A DNA stretch of 64,000 bases from Massilia sp. Root351 (GTDB taxonomy: Bacteria; Pseudomonadota; Gammaproteobacteria; Burkholderiales; Burkholderiaceae_D), in NCBI RefSeq assembly GCF_001425045.1, contig NZ_LMDJ01000034.1:124001-188000 (forward strand), read 5' to 3'. Position 1 is the stretch's first letter. The number at the start of each line of letters is the position of its first letter. The notes under the pieces were generated by a model, which saw only the letters and a list, made by a program, of their open reading frames with translations, made no database searches and was not told the origin of the DNA. This document shows positions 1 to 7,193 of this stretch, piece by piece. Position numbers and translations under genes: made by a program.

Positions 1-869
1 CCGATGCGCTTTTCAAACGCTTTCGCAATCTGGTCCATGCCGCCCACCGGCTGGAACATGGTGTTCTGCATGGGGAAGTCCTGCACGGCGCTGTAGATAT
101 TGCCGACCTTCGATTCCAGCAGCTCCTTGAAGCCGAGCGGGTCGGACTCCTTGCCGGCGCCGGGCATCATGCCGGCGCCGGGGTTGACCGCGTAGCCGCG
201 GCCGCTGCGCCCCTTGTAGCGCAGGTCGCCGGCGTCCAGCTGGCCCTCGTGCGCCAGGTAGTCCAGCAGCAGGCGCTGGTCCTGCTCGGTCAGCGCCTGG
301 TCGATCTGTTTCGACTTGACCGACTTGGCCAGCAGCTCGGCCACGTGGCCGCGCATGTCGGCCTTGATCTGCGCCGGCCGCAGGCGCTGCCGGGCCAGCG
401 GGCCGCCGTTCTCCAGGTAGACGATGGAATGGTCGTTATCGTTGACCATCACCTCCAGCGGCACTTCGAACAGCCGCGTGTAGTGCAGCGTGGACTGGTG
501 GTGCAGCGGAATGCGCCACGGGCCGTGGTTGATGTAGTGGCCCTGGTCGAAGCTGCAGCGCTGCTCCTCGCCGCCCAGCTCCGTCAGCGCGAACCCCTTG
601 CGCGCGGTCTGGCAGCGGCCGCCGGCGAAGGCGCGCGCTTCCAGCACCTGGCACTGGTATCCCAGCTTGCCAAGCTCGAAGGCGGCGGTCATGCCGGCCA
701 GGCCCGCCCCCAGGATCACCACCTTCTTGCCCTTGCCGCTGCCGCCCAGCACGGGCGGCGCGGACATCGTCGACTCGATGCCCATGCCCCAGGCACTCAT
801 CGTGTTCAGCATCAGACCCGTGCCGCCGACTGCTGCGGCGCGGTACAAGAAATCTCTCCTGCTTATCAT
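1..869 (-). CDS. Flavin amine oxidase family protein, Tat-exported (3' end outside window)
   Basis: FAD-dependent oxidase of the flavin monoamine oxidase / L-amino-acid oxidase group, predicted to oxidise an amine or amino acid outside the cytoplasm. The first residues carry a twin-arginine motif (SRRDFL, residues 3-8) followed by an apolar Ala/Gly stretch, so Tat export of a folded flavoprotein is likely. Around residues 47-65 there is a dinucleotide-binding fingerprint (VVILGAGLAGM), then an acidic strand end (VLEAR) and a GGRCQT motif, all typical of FAD binding in this family. The ATG at 869 is preceded by a strong AGGAGG. About 289 residues are visible; the C-terminal part lies beyond base 1. 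The exact substrate cannot be read from this fragment. Confidence 0.85.
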   Translation of the reverse strand, partial: MISRRDFLYRAAAVGGTGLMLNTMSAWGMGIESTMSAPPVLGGSGKGKKVVILGAGLAGMTAAFELGKLGYQCQVLEARAFAGGRCQTARKGFALTELGGEEQRCSFDQGHYINHGPWRIPLHHQSTLHYTRLFEVPLEVMVNDNDHSIVYLENGGPLARQRLRPAQIKADMRGHVAELLAKSVKSKQIDQALTEQDQRLLLDYLAHEGQLDAGDLRYKGRSGRGYAVNPGAGMMPGAGKESDPLGFKELLESKVGNIYSAVQDFPMQNTMFQPVGGMDQIAKAFEKRI

Positions 870-1122
870 CGGCAACCTCCTGGTAGTTGGAACTACCCTG
901 AGGACTTAGCAATCGCCGTGCCAATAAATCATAAATGTAATATACATATACGAAATAAAATAAAGATGCGGACGGCCGGGCAAACAATGTGGCTGCGTGG
1001 CGGCGTCGCGCCAGAGCGGCGCGTTGGCGGCGCTTCGGCGGCGGCGCGGCGGCGGCGAACGGACTCTTTTCGGGCGCGTGCAACTCTATTTTTCAGCGCA
1101 GCATAAGTTTGTGCAGGACGAT

Positions 1123-1154
1123 AAAAAAGGCCGTGACGGGTAAGCGTCACGGCC
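1123..1154 (-). terminator. Rho-independent terminator after the TnsB-like gene
   Basis: On the minus strand a perfect 10-bp stem (GGCCGTGACG with its complement), a 6-nt loop and a run of six T. It lies 85 bp past the stop of the TnsB-like gene and so would end that transcript before the flavin oxidase promoter. Confidence 0.9.
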
Positions 1155-1158
1155 TGTT

Positions 1159-1196
1159 GCTATCGATGTGCTATCGATGTGCTATCGATGTGCTAT
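1159..1196. repeat. Three tandem copies of an 11-bp unit
   Basis: The unit GCTATCGATGT occurs three times head to tail (1159-1169, 1170-1180, 1181-1191) and starts a fourth time (GCTAT). Each copy contains the palindrome ATCGAT and the period is close to one helical turn. It lies between the TnsB-like stop codon and its terminator, so it would be in the 3' untranslated part of that mRNA. Confidence 0.9.
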
Positions 1197-1239
1197 TTTG
1201 ATGCGGCGCACCATCCCGATGCGCCGGAAGGGTGAAGCG

Positions 1240-3111
1240 CTAGCCGGCCAGCGCAGCCACCATGCGCTCGAAGCTGGCGTACTGGCCGGGCGGGGCGACG
1301 TGCTGGCGCGCCAGGAAGTCGCCGGCGCGCAGCCGCGCCACTTCGGCCGACGACAGGCGGCGGTGCGCCACGCTGCGCTCGGCGATATGGCAGGCGTGGA
1401 AGTGCATCGGCGCTTGCGGGTCGAGCAGGTAGATGGTGTCCAGGCTGGCGCTGTCGCAGGCCACCTTGACGTGCCACTGGCCGCGCTGGGCGGCGCGCTC
1501 GAACCAGCGCCCTTCCTGGGCCCGCGCGCAGCTGTAGTAGGTGCCGTGCAGGCAGATGCCTTCGGCCGTGACCACCGCATCGTGCACTGGCAGCAGGCTG
1601 CAATGCACCAGCTCCTCGGCGTACTGGCGCAGCGCCGTACCGCGCTGCGCCACGCCCCAGTCCCACAGCTGCTGCGGCGTGTAGCCGTCCGCCTGGCGCG
1701 CGTGGTTGTAGGCCAGCACGCTGCCGATGACGACGCGGGTGAACTGTTCCAGGTCCAGCACCGCGTCCAGGCGGCCGCACGGCAGCAGTGCGCCAGCTTC
1801 ATCTCCGGCGGCCGGCTGGGCCGAGGCGGCGGTAGCGGCGGCGGTGGGGTCGGTGGCAGCGGCGGCATCGTGCGGCAGCAGCGCAAAGCGCTTGCCCAGC
1901 TCCGCGCTCCAGGGCGACGGCGCGGCCGCCGGCGCAACCAGGCAGCGCACGTTGAAGTTGTTCAGCAGTGTGCCGTCGTCGCAGTCGTCGGCATTGTCGA
2001 GCAACGCCGCATCGGCGAACAGCAGCTCGGGCAGGTGGCGCGACTGCCATGCGCCGGAAGGAATGTCGAGGCCATGGCGCAGGCAGTAGCGGCGCTTGTC
2101 GGCCGCGCTGTTGGCCAGCGCCATCTGCGCGTGCCGCCAGCTGGGCTGCTCCATGCTGACGTAAATGCCGGCCACGGCGCCGCTGAAGATGTCCGTCACC
2201 ACATACAGGTAAGGCTTGCCGGTAACCTGGCTGCGGTCGGCGCGCGACACCAGCTGCACGTCGGCCTGCATGGCCTCCACCCGGAAGGCGGCGCCGGGAC
2301 GTCCCGCGCGCGCAATGGCGCTGTCGGCCGGCAGCGCGGGCGCCATGCGCTGCGACTCCAGCAAGTGGTCCTGTTCCAGCCAGTAGCTGAACTGGCCGAA
2401 GGTCGGCAGCGCCGCCAGCGGTTCGCCGCGCTGCACGCGCAAGCTGGCGCAGGCGATGCTGCGCTGGCAGAAGAAGTCGCGCAGCATCTGGTCGAAGATG
2501 GCGCGGCGCGACAGCATGGGATGCGTGGCGGCGTGGCGCGCCACGGCGACGCGGAACACCGCCCGCATCGGCTCGTCCACGTTCACGCCGGGCGCGGCGC
2601 CTTCCTTGCGCGGGCGGCCGCGCTTGACGCCTTCGGAAGCCGCGCGCGTCTTGCCGCGTCCACCCGAATTGGCGTAGTCGGGCAGCAGCGCGTTCGGGGT
2701 CTGGCCGCGCTGCCAGTAGCGGCGCAGGTAACGGTAGATGGTGGGGTGCGAGACGCCATGGCGCAGCGTGTACTCGGACACCAGCTGGCCGCGCCGGCGC
2801 GGTTCATAGATCGCCGGCTCCATTGCGGTGAGCTCGCGCACGATCTCCCAGGCGCGGGCGCGCAGCTGCAGATGCTTCTCCGGCAGCAGCTCCTGGTTGA
2901 CCACCACCATATAAGGATCGTCCGGCAGCAGCCGCGCACGGCCGGACGCCAGGTCGGCCTGCAGCACTGCCATGCGCACCAGCTCCGCCTCGGCGCTGTG
3001 GGCCTGCACGTCGTACACATAGGCGGCGGTTTGCGCCGCGTCTATCCACAGCACGCGGATCGTTTTGCGATCCGGTCCTGCATATTCAAGAAGGTCATTT
3101 CGGGATATCAC
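1240..3111 (-). CDS. TnsB/Mu-type transposase-like protein with degenerate DDE triad
   Basis: A 623-residue protein with the layout of Tn7-type TnsB: an N-terminal helix-turn-helix region (residues about 110-150, VSHPTIYRYLRRYWQRGQ), a KRGRPR basic patch (163-168), an integrase-type core (about 275-410) and the Mu-transposase C-terminal region (about 470-590, including GYTPQQLWDWGV and DTIYL). The fold is well kept, but the catalytic residues are not. The first Asp of the TnsB WxIDAT motif is Glu279 (FRVEAM), the second Asp is kept (Asp367 in LLFAD), and the residue aligned with the catalytic Glu is Gly406 (WSAELGKRF). It has a GTG start. No tnsA, tnsC, tnsD or transposon ends are visible nearby. 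It is probably not an active transposase; a DNA-binding domesticated role is possible but unproven. Confidence 0.85.
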   Translation of the reverse strand: MISRNDLLEYAGPDRKTIRVLWIDAAQTAAYVYDVQAHSAEAELVRMAVLQADLASGRARLLPDDPYMVVVNQELLPEKHLQLRARAWEIVRELTAMEPAIYEPRRRGQLVSEYTLRHGVSHPTIYRYLRRYWQRGQTPNALLPDYANSGGRGKTRAASEGVKRGRPRKEGAAPGVNVDEPMRAVFRVAVARHAATHPMLSRRAIFDQMLRDFFCQRSIACASLRVQRGEPLAALPTFGQFSYWLEQDHLLESQRMAPALPADSAIARAGRPGAAFRVEAMQADVQLVSRADRSQVTGKPYLYVVTDIFSGAVAGIYVSMEQPSWRHAQMALANSAADKRRYCLRHGLDIPSGAWQSRHLPELLFADAALLDNADDCDDGTLLNNFNVRCLVAPAAAPSPWSAELGKRFALLPHDAAAATDPTAAATAASAQPAAGDEAGALLPCGRLDAVLDLEQFTRVVIGSVLAYNHARQADGYTPQQLWDWGVAQRGTALRQYAEELVHCSLLPVHDAVVTAEGICLHGTYYSCARAQEGRWFERAAQRGQWHVKVACDSASLDTIYLLDPQAPMHFHACHIAERSVAHRRLSSAEVARLRAGDFLARQHVAPPGQYASFERMVAALAG

Positions 3112-3340
3112 GTCACCCTCGCTGGACAGGAAAATAGTGCTGTAGAAGCAAATTCCAGGCCAGATGGCAAAAAACAGTGCTTGCGGGGCGTGGCGGGGTT
3201 AGCGCTAGCAAACGCCGCCCCTTTCCCGGGATTCTTTTGGTGCGCCGCAGCAGCCGGCGCACCGCCAGCGTGCGTCCATCAAGGCGCGGGCCGCGTTTAG
3301 CGATATTGAGTTGCCGGCTTGGCGCAAAGGCGCGCGAAAT

Positions 3341-3364
3341 AAAAAAAGGGGCCATGCGGCCCCC
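3341..3364 (-). terminator. Rho-independent terminator of deaD
   Basis: On the minus strand a GGGGCC stem, a GCAT loop and GGCCCC followed by seven T, starting 40 bp beyond the helicase stop codon. The remainder of 3112-3340 shows no further convincing gene or signal. Confidence 0.9.
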
Positions 3365-3404
3365 TCGTGTTTACTGCGTTGCCAGCGCTTGCGGCGCTTG
3401 CGGA

Positions 3405-5729
3405 TTACTTGAACTTGTTGAACTTGCCCGGCTTGCGCAGCGGCTTGTCCATGCCCGGCACCTTCTTGGCCGGCGCCTTGCCCGGCGCCGCTTTCGGCGG
3501 CGTGTGCTTGGCCGATTCCGGCGGCATGGCGTCGGCGTGGCTGATGCGCAGCTGCTGGCCGCCCACCCACACCTTGCCCAGGTGCTGGAACACGTCGTCC
3601 GGCATGCCGTCCGGCAGTTCCAGCACGCTGTGGTCGTCGAAGATCTCGATGCGGCCGATGTACTTCGCTTCGATGCCCGCTTCGTTGGCGATGGCGCCCA
3701 CGATGTTGGACGGCGTGGCCGCATGCTTGCTGCCCACTTCGATGCGGAAGGCGCTCATCGGCAGGGTCACCTTGTGCTTGTCCTTCTTTTTCTTCTTTGG
3801 TGCCTCGTCGTCGAAGGCCGGCTCGCCGTCGTCGGCTTTCGGGGCCAGCTCCGGTTCAGCCTTGGCGGCCTTTGTCGGCGCCGGCGCGCGTTCCACCGGG
3901 GCTGCGCGCTCGGCACGTTCAGCCGGGGCGGAGCGCGGCGCGGCAGGCACGCGGGCCGGGGCGGCGGCAGGCGCCTGCTCGCCGTCGCGGCTCAGGCGAA
4001 TCACCTGGCCGGCGATTTTCACGCCTTGCAGGTGGCTGATGGTGTCCTGCGCCAGGTCGCTCGGCATATCGAGCACGCTGTAGTCGTCGTAGATCTCGAT
4101 GCGGCCGATGAACTTGGAGTCGATGCCGCCTTCGTTGGCGATGGCGCCGACGATGTTGCCCGGCTTGACGCCGTGCTGGTAGCCCACTTCAATGCGGTAG
4201 GTCTGCATGCCCGCTTCCGGCTCGCGGATCACACGTTCCTTTTTCGGGAAGGCGCGCTCGCCGCGGTCCGGGCGGTCCATGCGGTCGGAGCGCTCAAAGC
4301 GGTCGCCGCGGTCGAAGCGCTCGCGCTCCGGGCGGTCGCCGCGCGCGGCCTGGGCCGCAGCGGCCGCCTGCGGCGAGTCGTGCCAGCCGGTTTCCTTCTT
4401 CTTGTCCAGCAGCAACGACTTGCCGCCGCGCGCCATGCTGGCCAGCGCCGCCGCCACTTCGATCGCCGGCACGTTGTGTTCACGCTCGTAATCCTCGATC
4501 AGGCCCTGGAAGTGCTCCAGGCCGCCCTTGGCCAGCACGGCGGTGATCTCGTCCTTGAACTTGGCCACGCGCACGTCGTTGACCGCCTGCAGCGACGGCA
4601 GTTCCATCACCGACACCGGCTGGCGCGTGGCGCGCTCGATGGCTTTCAGCAGCGGGCGCTCGCGCGGGGTGATGAACAGGATCGCTTCGCCGCTGCGGCC
4701 GGCGCGGCCGGTGCGGCCGATACGGTGGGTGTAGCTTTCCGGATCGTGCGGCACGTCGTAGTTCACCACGTGGCTGATGCGTTCCACGTCCAGGCCGCGC
4801 GCGGCCACGTCGGTGGCGACAAGAATGTCGATTTTGCCGTCTTTCAGCTGGGCGATGGTGCGTTCGCGCGCGGCCTGCTGCATGTCGCCGTTGATGGCGG
4901 CCGCCGAGAAACCTCTCGCGTTCAGGCGCTCGGCCAGCTCCTCGGTGCCCATCTTGGTGCGCGAGAAGATGATCATGCCGTCGAACGGCTCGGCTTCCAG
5001 GATGCGGGTCAGCGCGTCCAGCTTGTGCATGCCGCTCACCAGCCAGTAGCGCTGGCGGATGTTTTCGGCGGTGCCGGTCTTGGCGGCCATGGTCACTTCG
5101 GCCGGCTTGTTCAGGTAGGTGGTGGCGATACGCTTGATCACCGACGGCATGGTGGCCGAGAACAGCGCGGTCTGGCGCGTGGCCGGGGTCTCTTTCAGGA
5201 TCCGCTCGACGTCGTCGATGAAGCCCATGCGCAGCATCTCGTCGGCCTCGTCCAGCACCAGGGTCTTCAGCTTGGAGATGTCCAGCGAGCCCTTGTCCAG
5301 GTGGTCGATCACGCGGCCGGGGGTGCCCACCACCACGTGCACGCCGCGGCGCAGCGCCGACAATTGCGGGCCGTAGCTCTGGCCGCCGTAGATCGGCAGC
5401 ACGTGGAAACCGGGAATGTAGGCGGCGTAGCGCTGGAAGGCCTCGGCCACCTGGATCGCCAGTTCGCGGGTCGGCGCCAGCACCAGCGCCTGCGGCGCGG
5501 TCAGCCTGGTGTCGATCTGCGACAGGATGGGCAGCGCGAAGGCGGCGGTCTTGCCGGTGCCGGTCTGGGCCTGGCCCAGCACGTCGCGGCCGTCCAGCAG
5601 ATAAGGGATGGTCGCGGCCTGGATCGGCGACGGCGACTCGTAGCCGACCTCTTTCAGCGATTTGATCAGCGCGGGGCTGAGATTAAGGTCGGAAAATAGC
5701 GTAACTTCGGTATTCGGTGTTCCAGACAT
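3405..5729 (-). CDS. deaD: DEAD-box ATP-dependent RNA helicase (DeaD/CsdA class) with two RNA-binding domains
   Basis: Cytoplasmic RNA helicase that remodels structured RNA, typically in ribosome assembly, mRNA turnover and cold adaptation. Counting from the ATG at 5729 (774 residues), the core motifs are all present: Q motif PSPIQ, Walker A AQTGTGKT (54-61), APTREL, DEAD (160-163), SAT (191-193) and HRIGRTGR (335-342). After a charged Arg/Asp linker come two copies of the DbpA/CsdA-type RNA-binding domain (about 510-580 and 660-730). They are separated by an Ala/Pro/Glu linker and a KKKKKDKHK patch, and the protein ends in a Lys/Pro-rich tail. DeaD proteins normally carry one such domain. 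A TTG 33 bp upstream extends the frame, but the ATG begins the family-like N terminus, so I chose it. Confidence 0.95.
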   Translation of the reverse strand: MSGTPNTEVTLFSDLNLSPALIKSLKEVGYESPSPIQAATIPYLLDGRDVLGQAQTGTGKTAAFALPILSQIDTRLTAPQALVLAPTRELAIQVAEAFQRYAAYIPGFHVLPIYGGQSYGPQLSALRRGVHVVVGTPGRVIDHLDKGSLDISKLKTLVLDEADEMLRMGFIDDVERILKETPATRQTALFSATMPSVIKRIATTYLNKPAEVTMAAKTGTAENIRQRYWLVSGMHKLDALTRILEAEPFDGMIIFSRTKMGTEELAERLNARGFSAAAINGDMQQAARERTIAQLKDGKIDILVATDVAARGLDVERISHVVNYDVPHDPESYTHRIGRTGRAGRSGEAILFITPRERPLLKAIERATRQPVSVMELPSLQAVNDVRVAKFKDEITAVLAKGGLEHFQGLIEDYEREHNVPAIEVAAALASMARGGKSLLLDKKKETGWHDSPQAAAAAQAARGDRPERERFDRGDRFERSDRMDRPDRGERAFPKKERVIREPEAGMQTYRIEVGYQHGVKPGNIVGAIANEGGIDSKFIGRIEIYDDYSVLDMPSDLAQDTISHLQGVKIAGQVIRLSRDGEQAPAAAPARVPAAPRSAPAERAERAAPVERAPAPTKAAKAEPELAPKADDGEPAFDDEAPKKKKKDKHKVTLPMSAFRIEVGSKHAATPSNIVGAIANEAGIEAKYIGRIEIFDDHSVLELPDGMPDDVFQHLGKVWVGGQQLRISHADAMPPESAKHTPPKAAPGKAPAKKVPGMDKPLRKPGKFNKFK

Positions 5730-5843
5730 GGCGTCACTCACAAGTATGTTCGAATCGCCCAATGCGAAACAAAAGCGCTAGTTTACTCCCTCCGGCGGCC
5801 TAATGCCCAATTGTTCGGAAATCCCAGGCGCGGTTATGCGCCG

Positions 5844-6662
5844 CTAGCGGCTGCGCGGCAGGGGGAAACTGCTCGACATTTCGGCCGGGGTGAACAGTTT
5901 GCGGGTGCGCGCCAGCAGCTCGCCGTCCCGGCGCAGGTGCTCCAGCATGGCCGCCAGTTGCGCCGCGTCGTCCGGCGCGGTCTTGCGCGAGATGTAGACG
6001 CCGCTGGTGGAGGCCGGAATGCCGGCCAGGCGCGTGTAATGCACCCGCTGGCCGAGCGAATCGCGCAGGCCCAGTTCCTCCAGCGTGCCGGCAAAGGTGT
6101 TGGACGGCATGTAGGCGTAGTCGGCGCGGCCGATCTCCATCTTGCGCGCGATGGTCTGCGGATCCTTCACATATTCCAGCTTGCCCTGCTTGTCCAGCCG
6201 CGCCAGCAGCGCCAGGTAGGCCGGACCGTAGTTATAGCTGCGCACCACGTTCAGGCGGATGCCCGGGCGCGCCAGCAGCGCTTCCGTGCTGCGCGGCGGA
6301 TCGGGGTCGGTGGAGATCAGCATCCACTCGGTGCCGATCATGGGGATGTAGCGGCCCCACTGGTCGCGTTCCGGCACTTGCACCGCCCCCACCAGCAGGT
6401 CCGCGTCGCCCTGGCGCAGCATGGCTTCGGCGCGGGCGCGCGGCACCACCGGGAAGACGAACTCGCAACCGGCGCGGCGGCCACGCTCGCGCAGCAGCTC
6501 CGGATAGACACCGCCCACGTCGCCGCTGGCCTGGTTCACCGTCATCATCTTGCCCAGCGAGGAAGCCGGCACCACGATGGGACGCGAACAGGAGGCGCCG
6601 GCGCGGCCGGACAGCAGCGCGGCGGCCAGCGCGACGGCGGCAAAAAGGGCATTGCGGATCAT
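5844..6662 (-). CDS. Periplasmic substrate-binding protein (SBP_bac_3-like)
   Basis: A 272-residue exported protein related to the family 3 extracellular solute-binding proteins. A signal peptide (MIRNALFAAVALAAALLSGRAGA) is followed by the mature start SCSRPIVVP, then a typical bilobed-protein pattern (GGVYPELLRE near 65-75 and the ARAEAMLRQGDADLLVG hinge near 90-105). The frame is open another 35 codons upstream, but the ATG at 6662 gives a clean signal peptide. No permease or ATPase genes lie beside it, so it may feed a distant transporter or act as a sensor. Such orphan SBP_bac_3 proteins are common in Oxalobacteraceae. The ligand is unknown. Confidence 0.8.
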   Translation of the reverse strand: MIRNALFAAVALAAALLSGRAGASCSRPIVVPASSLGKMMTVNQASGDVGGVYPELLRERGRRAGCEFVFPVVPRARAEAMLRQGDADLLVGAVQVPERDQWGRYIPMIGTEWMLISTDPDPPRSTEALLARPGIRLNVVRSYNYGPAYLALLARLDKQGKLEYVKDPQTIARKMEIGRADYAYMPSNTFAGTLEELGLRDSLGQRVHYTRLAGIPASTSGVYISRKTAPDDAAQLAAMLEHLRRDGELLARTRKLFTPAEMSSSFPLPRSR

Positions 6663-6778
6663 CGGCCGAATGCTATCACGGCTTGTCCATGCGTGCAGAC
6701 GCATACCCGGTATGGCCGCGCGCTGCGGTTCGGCGCGGCGCCGGCCCGGCATGATGGGCCTCCACAAAGGAGCCTCCC

Positions 6779-7171
6779 ATGAACATGAACAACATCTTCC
6801 GTCCCCCGTTCAGCGAAGAACAAGCCGCGGTGCTGGACCCGATCAACCAGTATTTCGCCGGCCACGCCAACGACAACGCGGCCCACATGCGCGCAGCCTT
6901 CCTGCCGACCGCCCATATCGAGTCGATGCGCGAAGGCGTGTTCACGTCCTGGCCGCTGGATGTGTACTGCGAACGGTTCAAGGGCACGCCAGCCGCCGAC
7001 GAGGCCGAGCGCGAGCGCATCGTGGACTGGATCGACGTGCAGGGCAGCGCGGCCTGCGCCCGCATCACGCTGGTGCATGGCGCCACCACCTTCACCGACT
7101 ATTTCGTGCTGCTGAAAACGGAAGCAGGCTGGAAGATCGCCAACAAGGCTTTCCACGGCGAGCCCACCTGA
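6779..7171 (+). CDS. NTF2-like / putative lumazine-binding family protein
   Basis: A 130-residue soluble protein of the cone-shaped NTF2/SnoaL superfamily, closest in pattern to the putative lumazine-binding (Lumazine_bd_2) group. Visible features are a helical N terminus (QAAVLDPINQYFAGHANDN), a mid-region strand set (ITLVHGATTFTDYFVLLKTEAGWKIANKAF) and the usual final strand with Trp-Lys-Ile. The ATG at 6779 has AAGGAG at good spacing. It is divergent from the solute-binding protein gene, 116 bp away. Members include enzymes and ligand carriers, so no reaction is assigned. Confidence 0.75.
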   Translation: MNMNNIFRPPFSEEQAAVLDPINQYFAGHANDNAAHMRAAFLPTAHIESMREGVFTSWPLDVYCERFKGTPAADEAERERIVDWIDVQGSAACARITLVHGATTFTDYFVLLKTEAGWKIANKAFHGEPT

Positions 7172-7193
7172 TGCAGGCCAACACGCTGGCCTC

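Larger units (their letters stand above)
870..1239. other. Intergenic region with AT-rich promoter zone, terminator and tandem repeat
   Basis: This 370-bp gap separates the flavin oxidase start from the end of the TnsB-like gene. Bases about 915-966 are strikingly AT-rich for this genome and probably hold the oxidase promoter on the minus strand, though no clear -35/-10 pair stands out. The rest holds the terminator and the 11-bp tandem repeat listed separately. The ORFs crossing it show no protein-like composition. Confidence 0.6.

Noticed and set aside
1159..1196. Possible CRISPR-like array
   Set aside because: Units are directly adjacent 11-mers with no spacers, and no cas genes are present.
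1240..3364. Complete Tn7-like element
   Set aside because: Only a TnsB-like gene is present; no partner genes, terminal repeats or target-site duplication could be found by eye.
3177..5699. Long plus-strand ORF opposite the DEAD helicase
   Set aside because: Its product is low-complexity Arg/Ala/Gly/His sequence, the usual shadow of a GC-rich gene; the opposite frame has every helicase motif.
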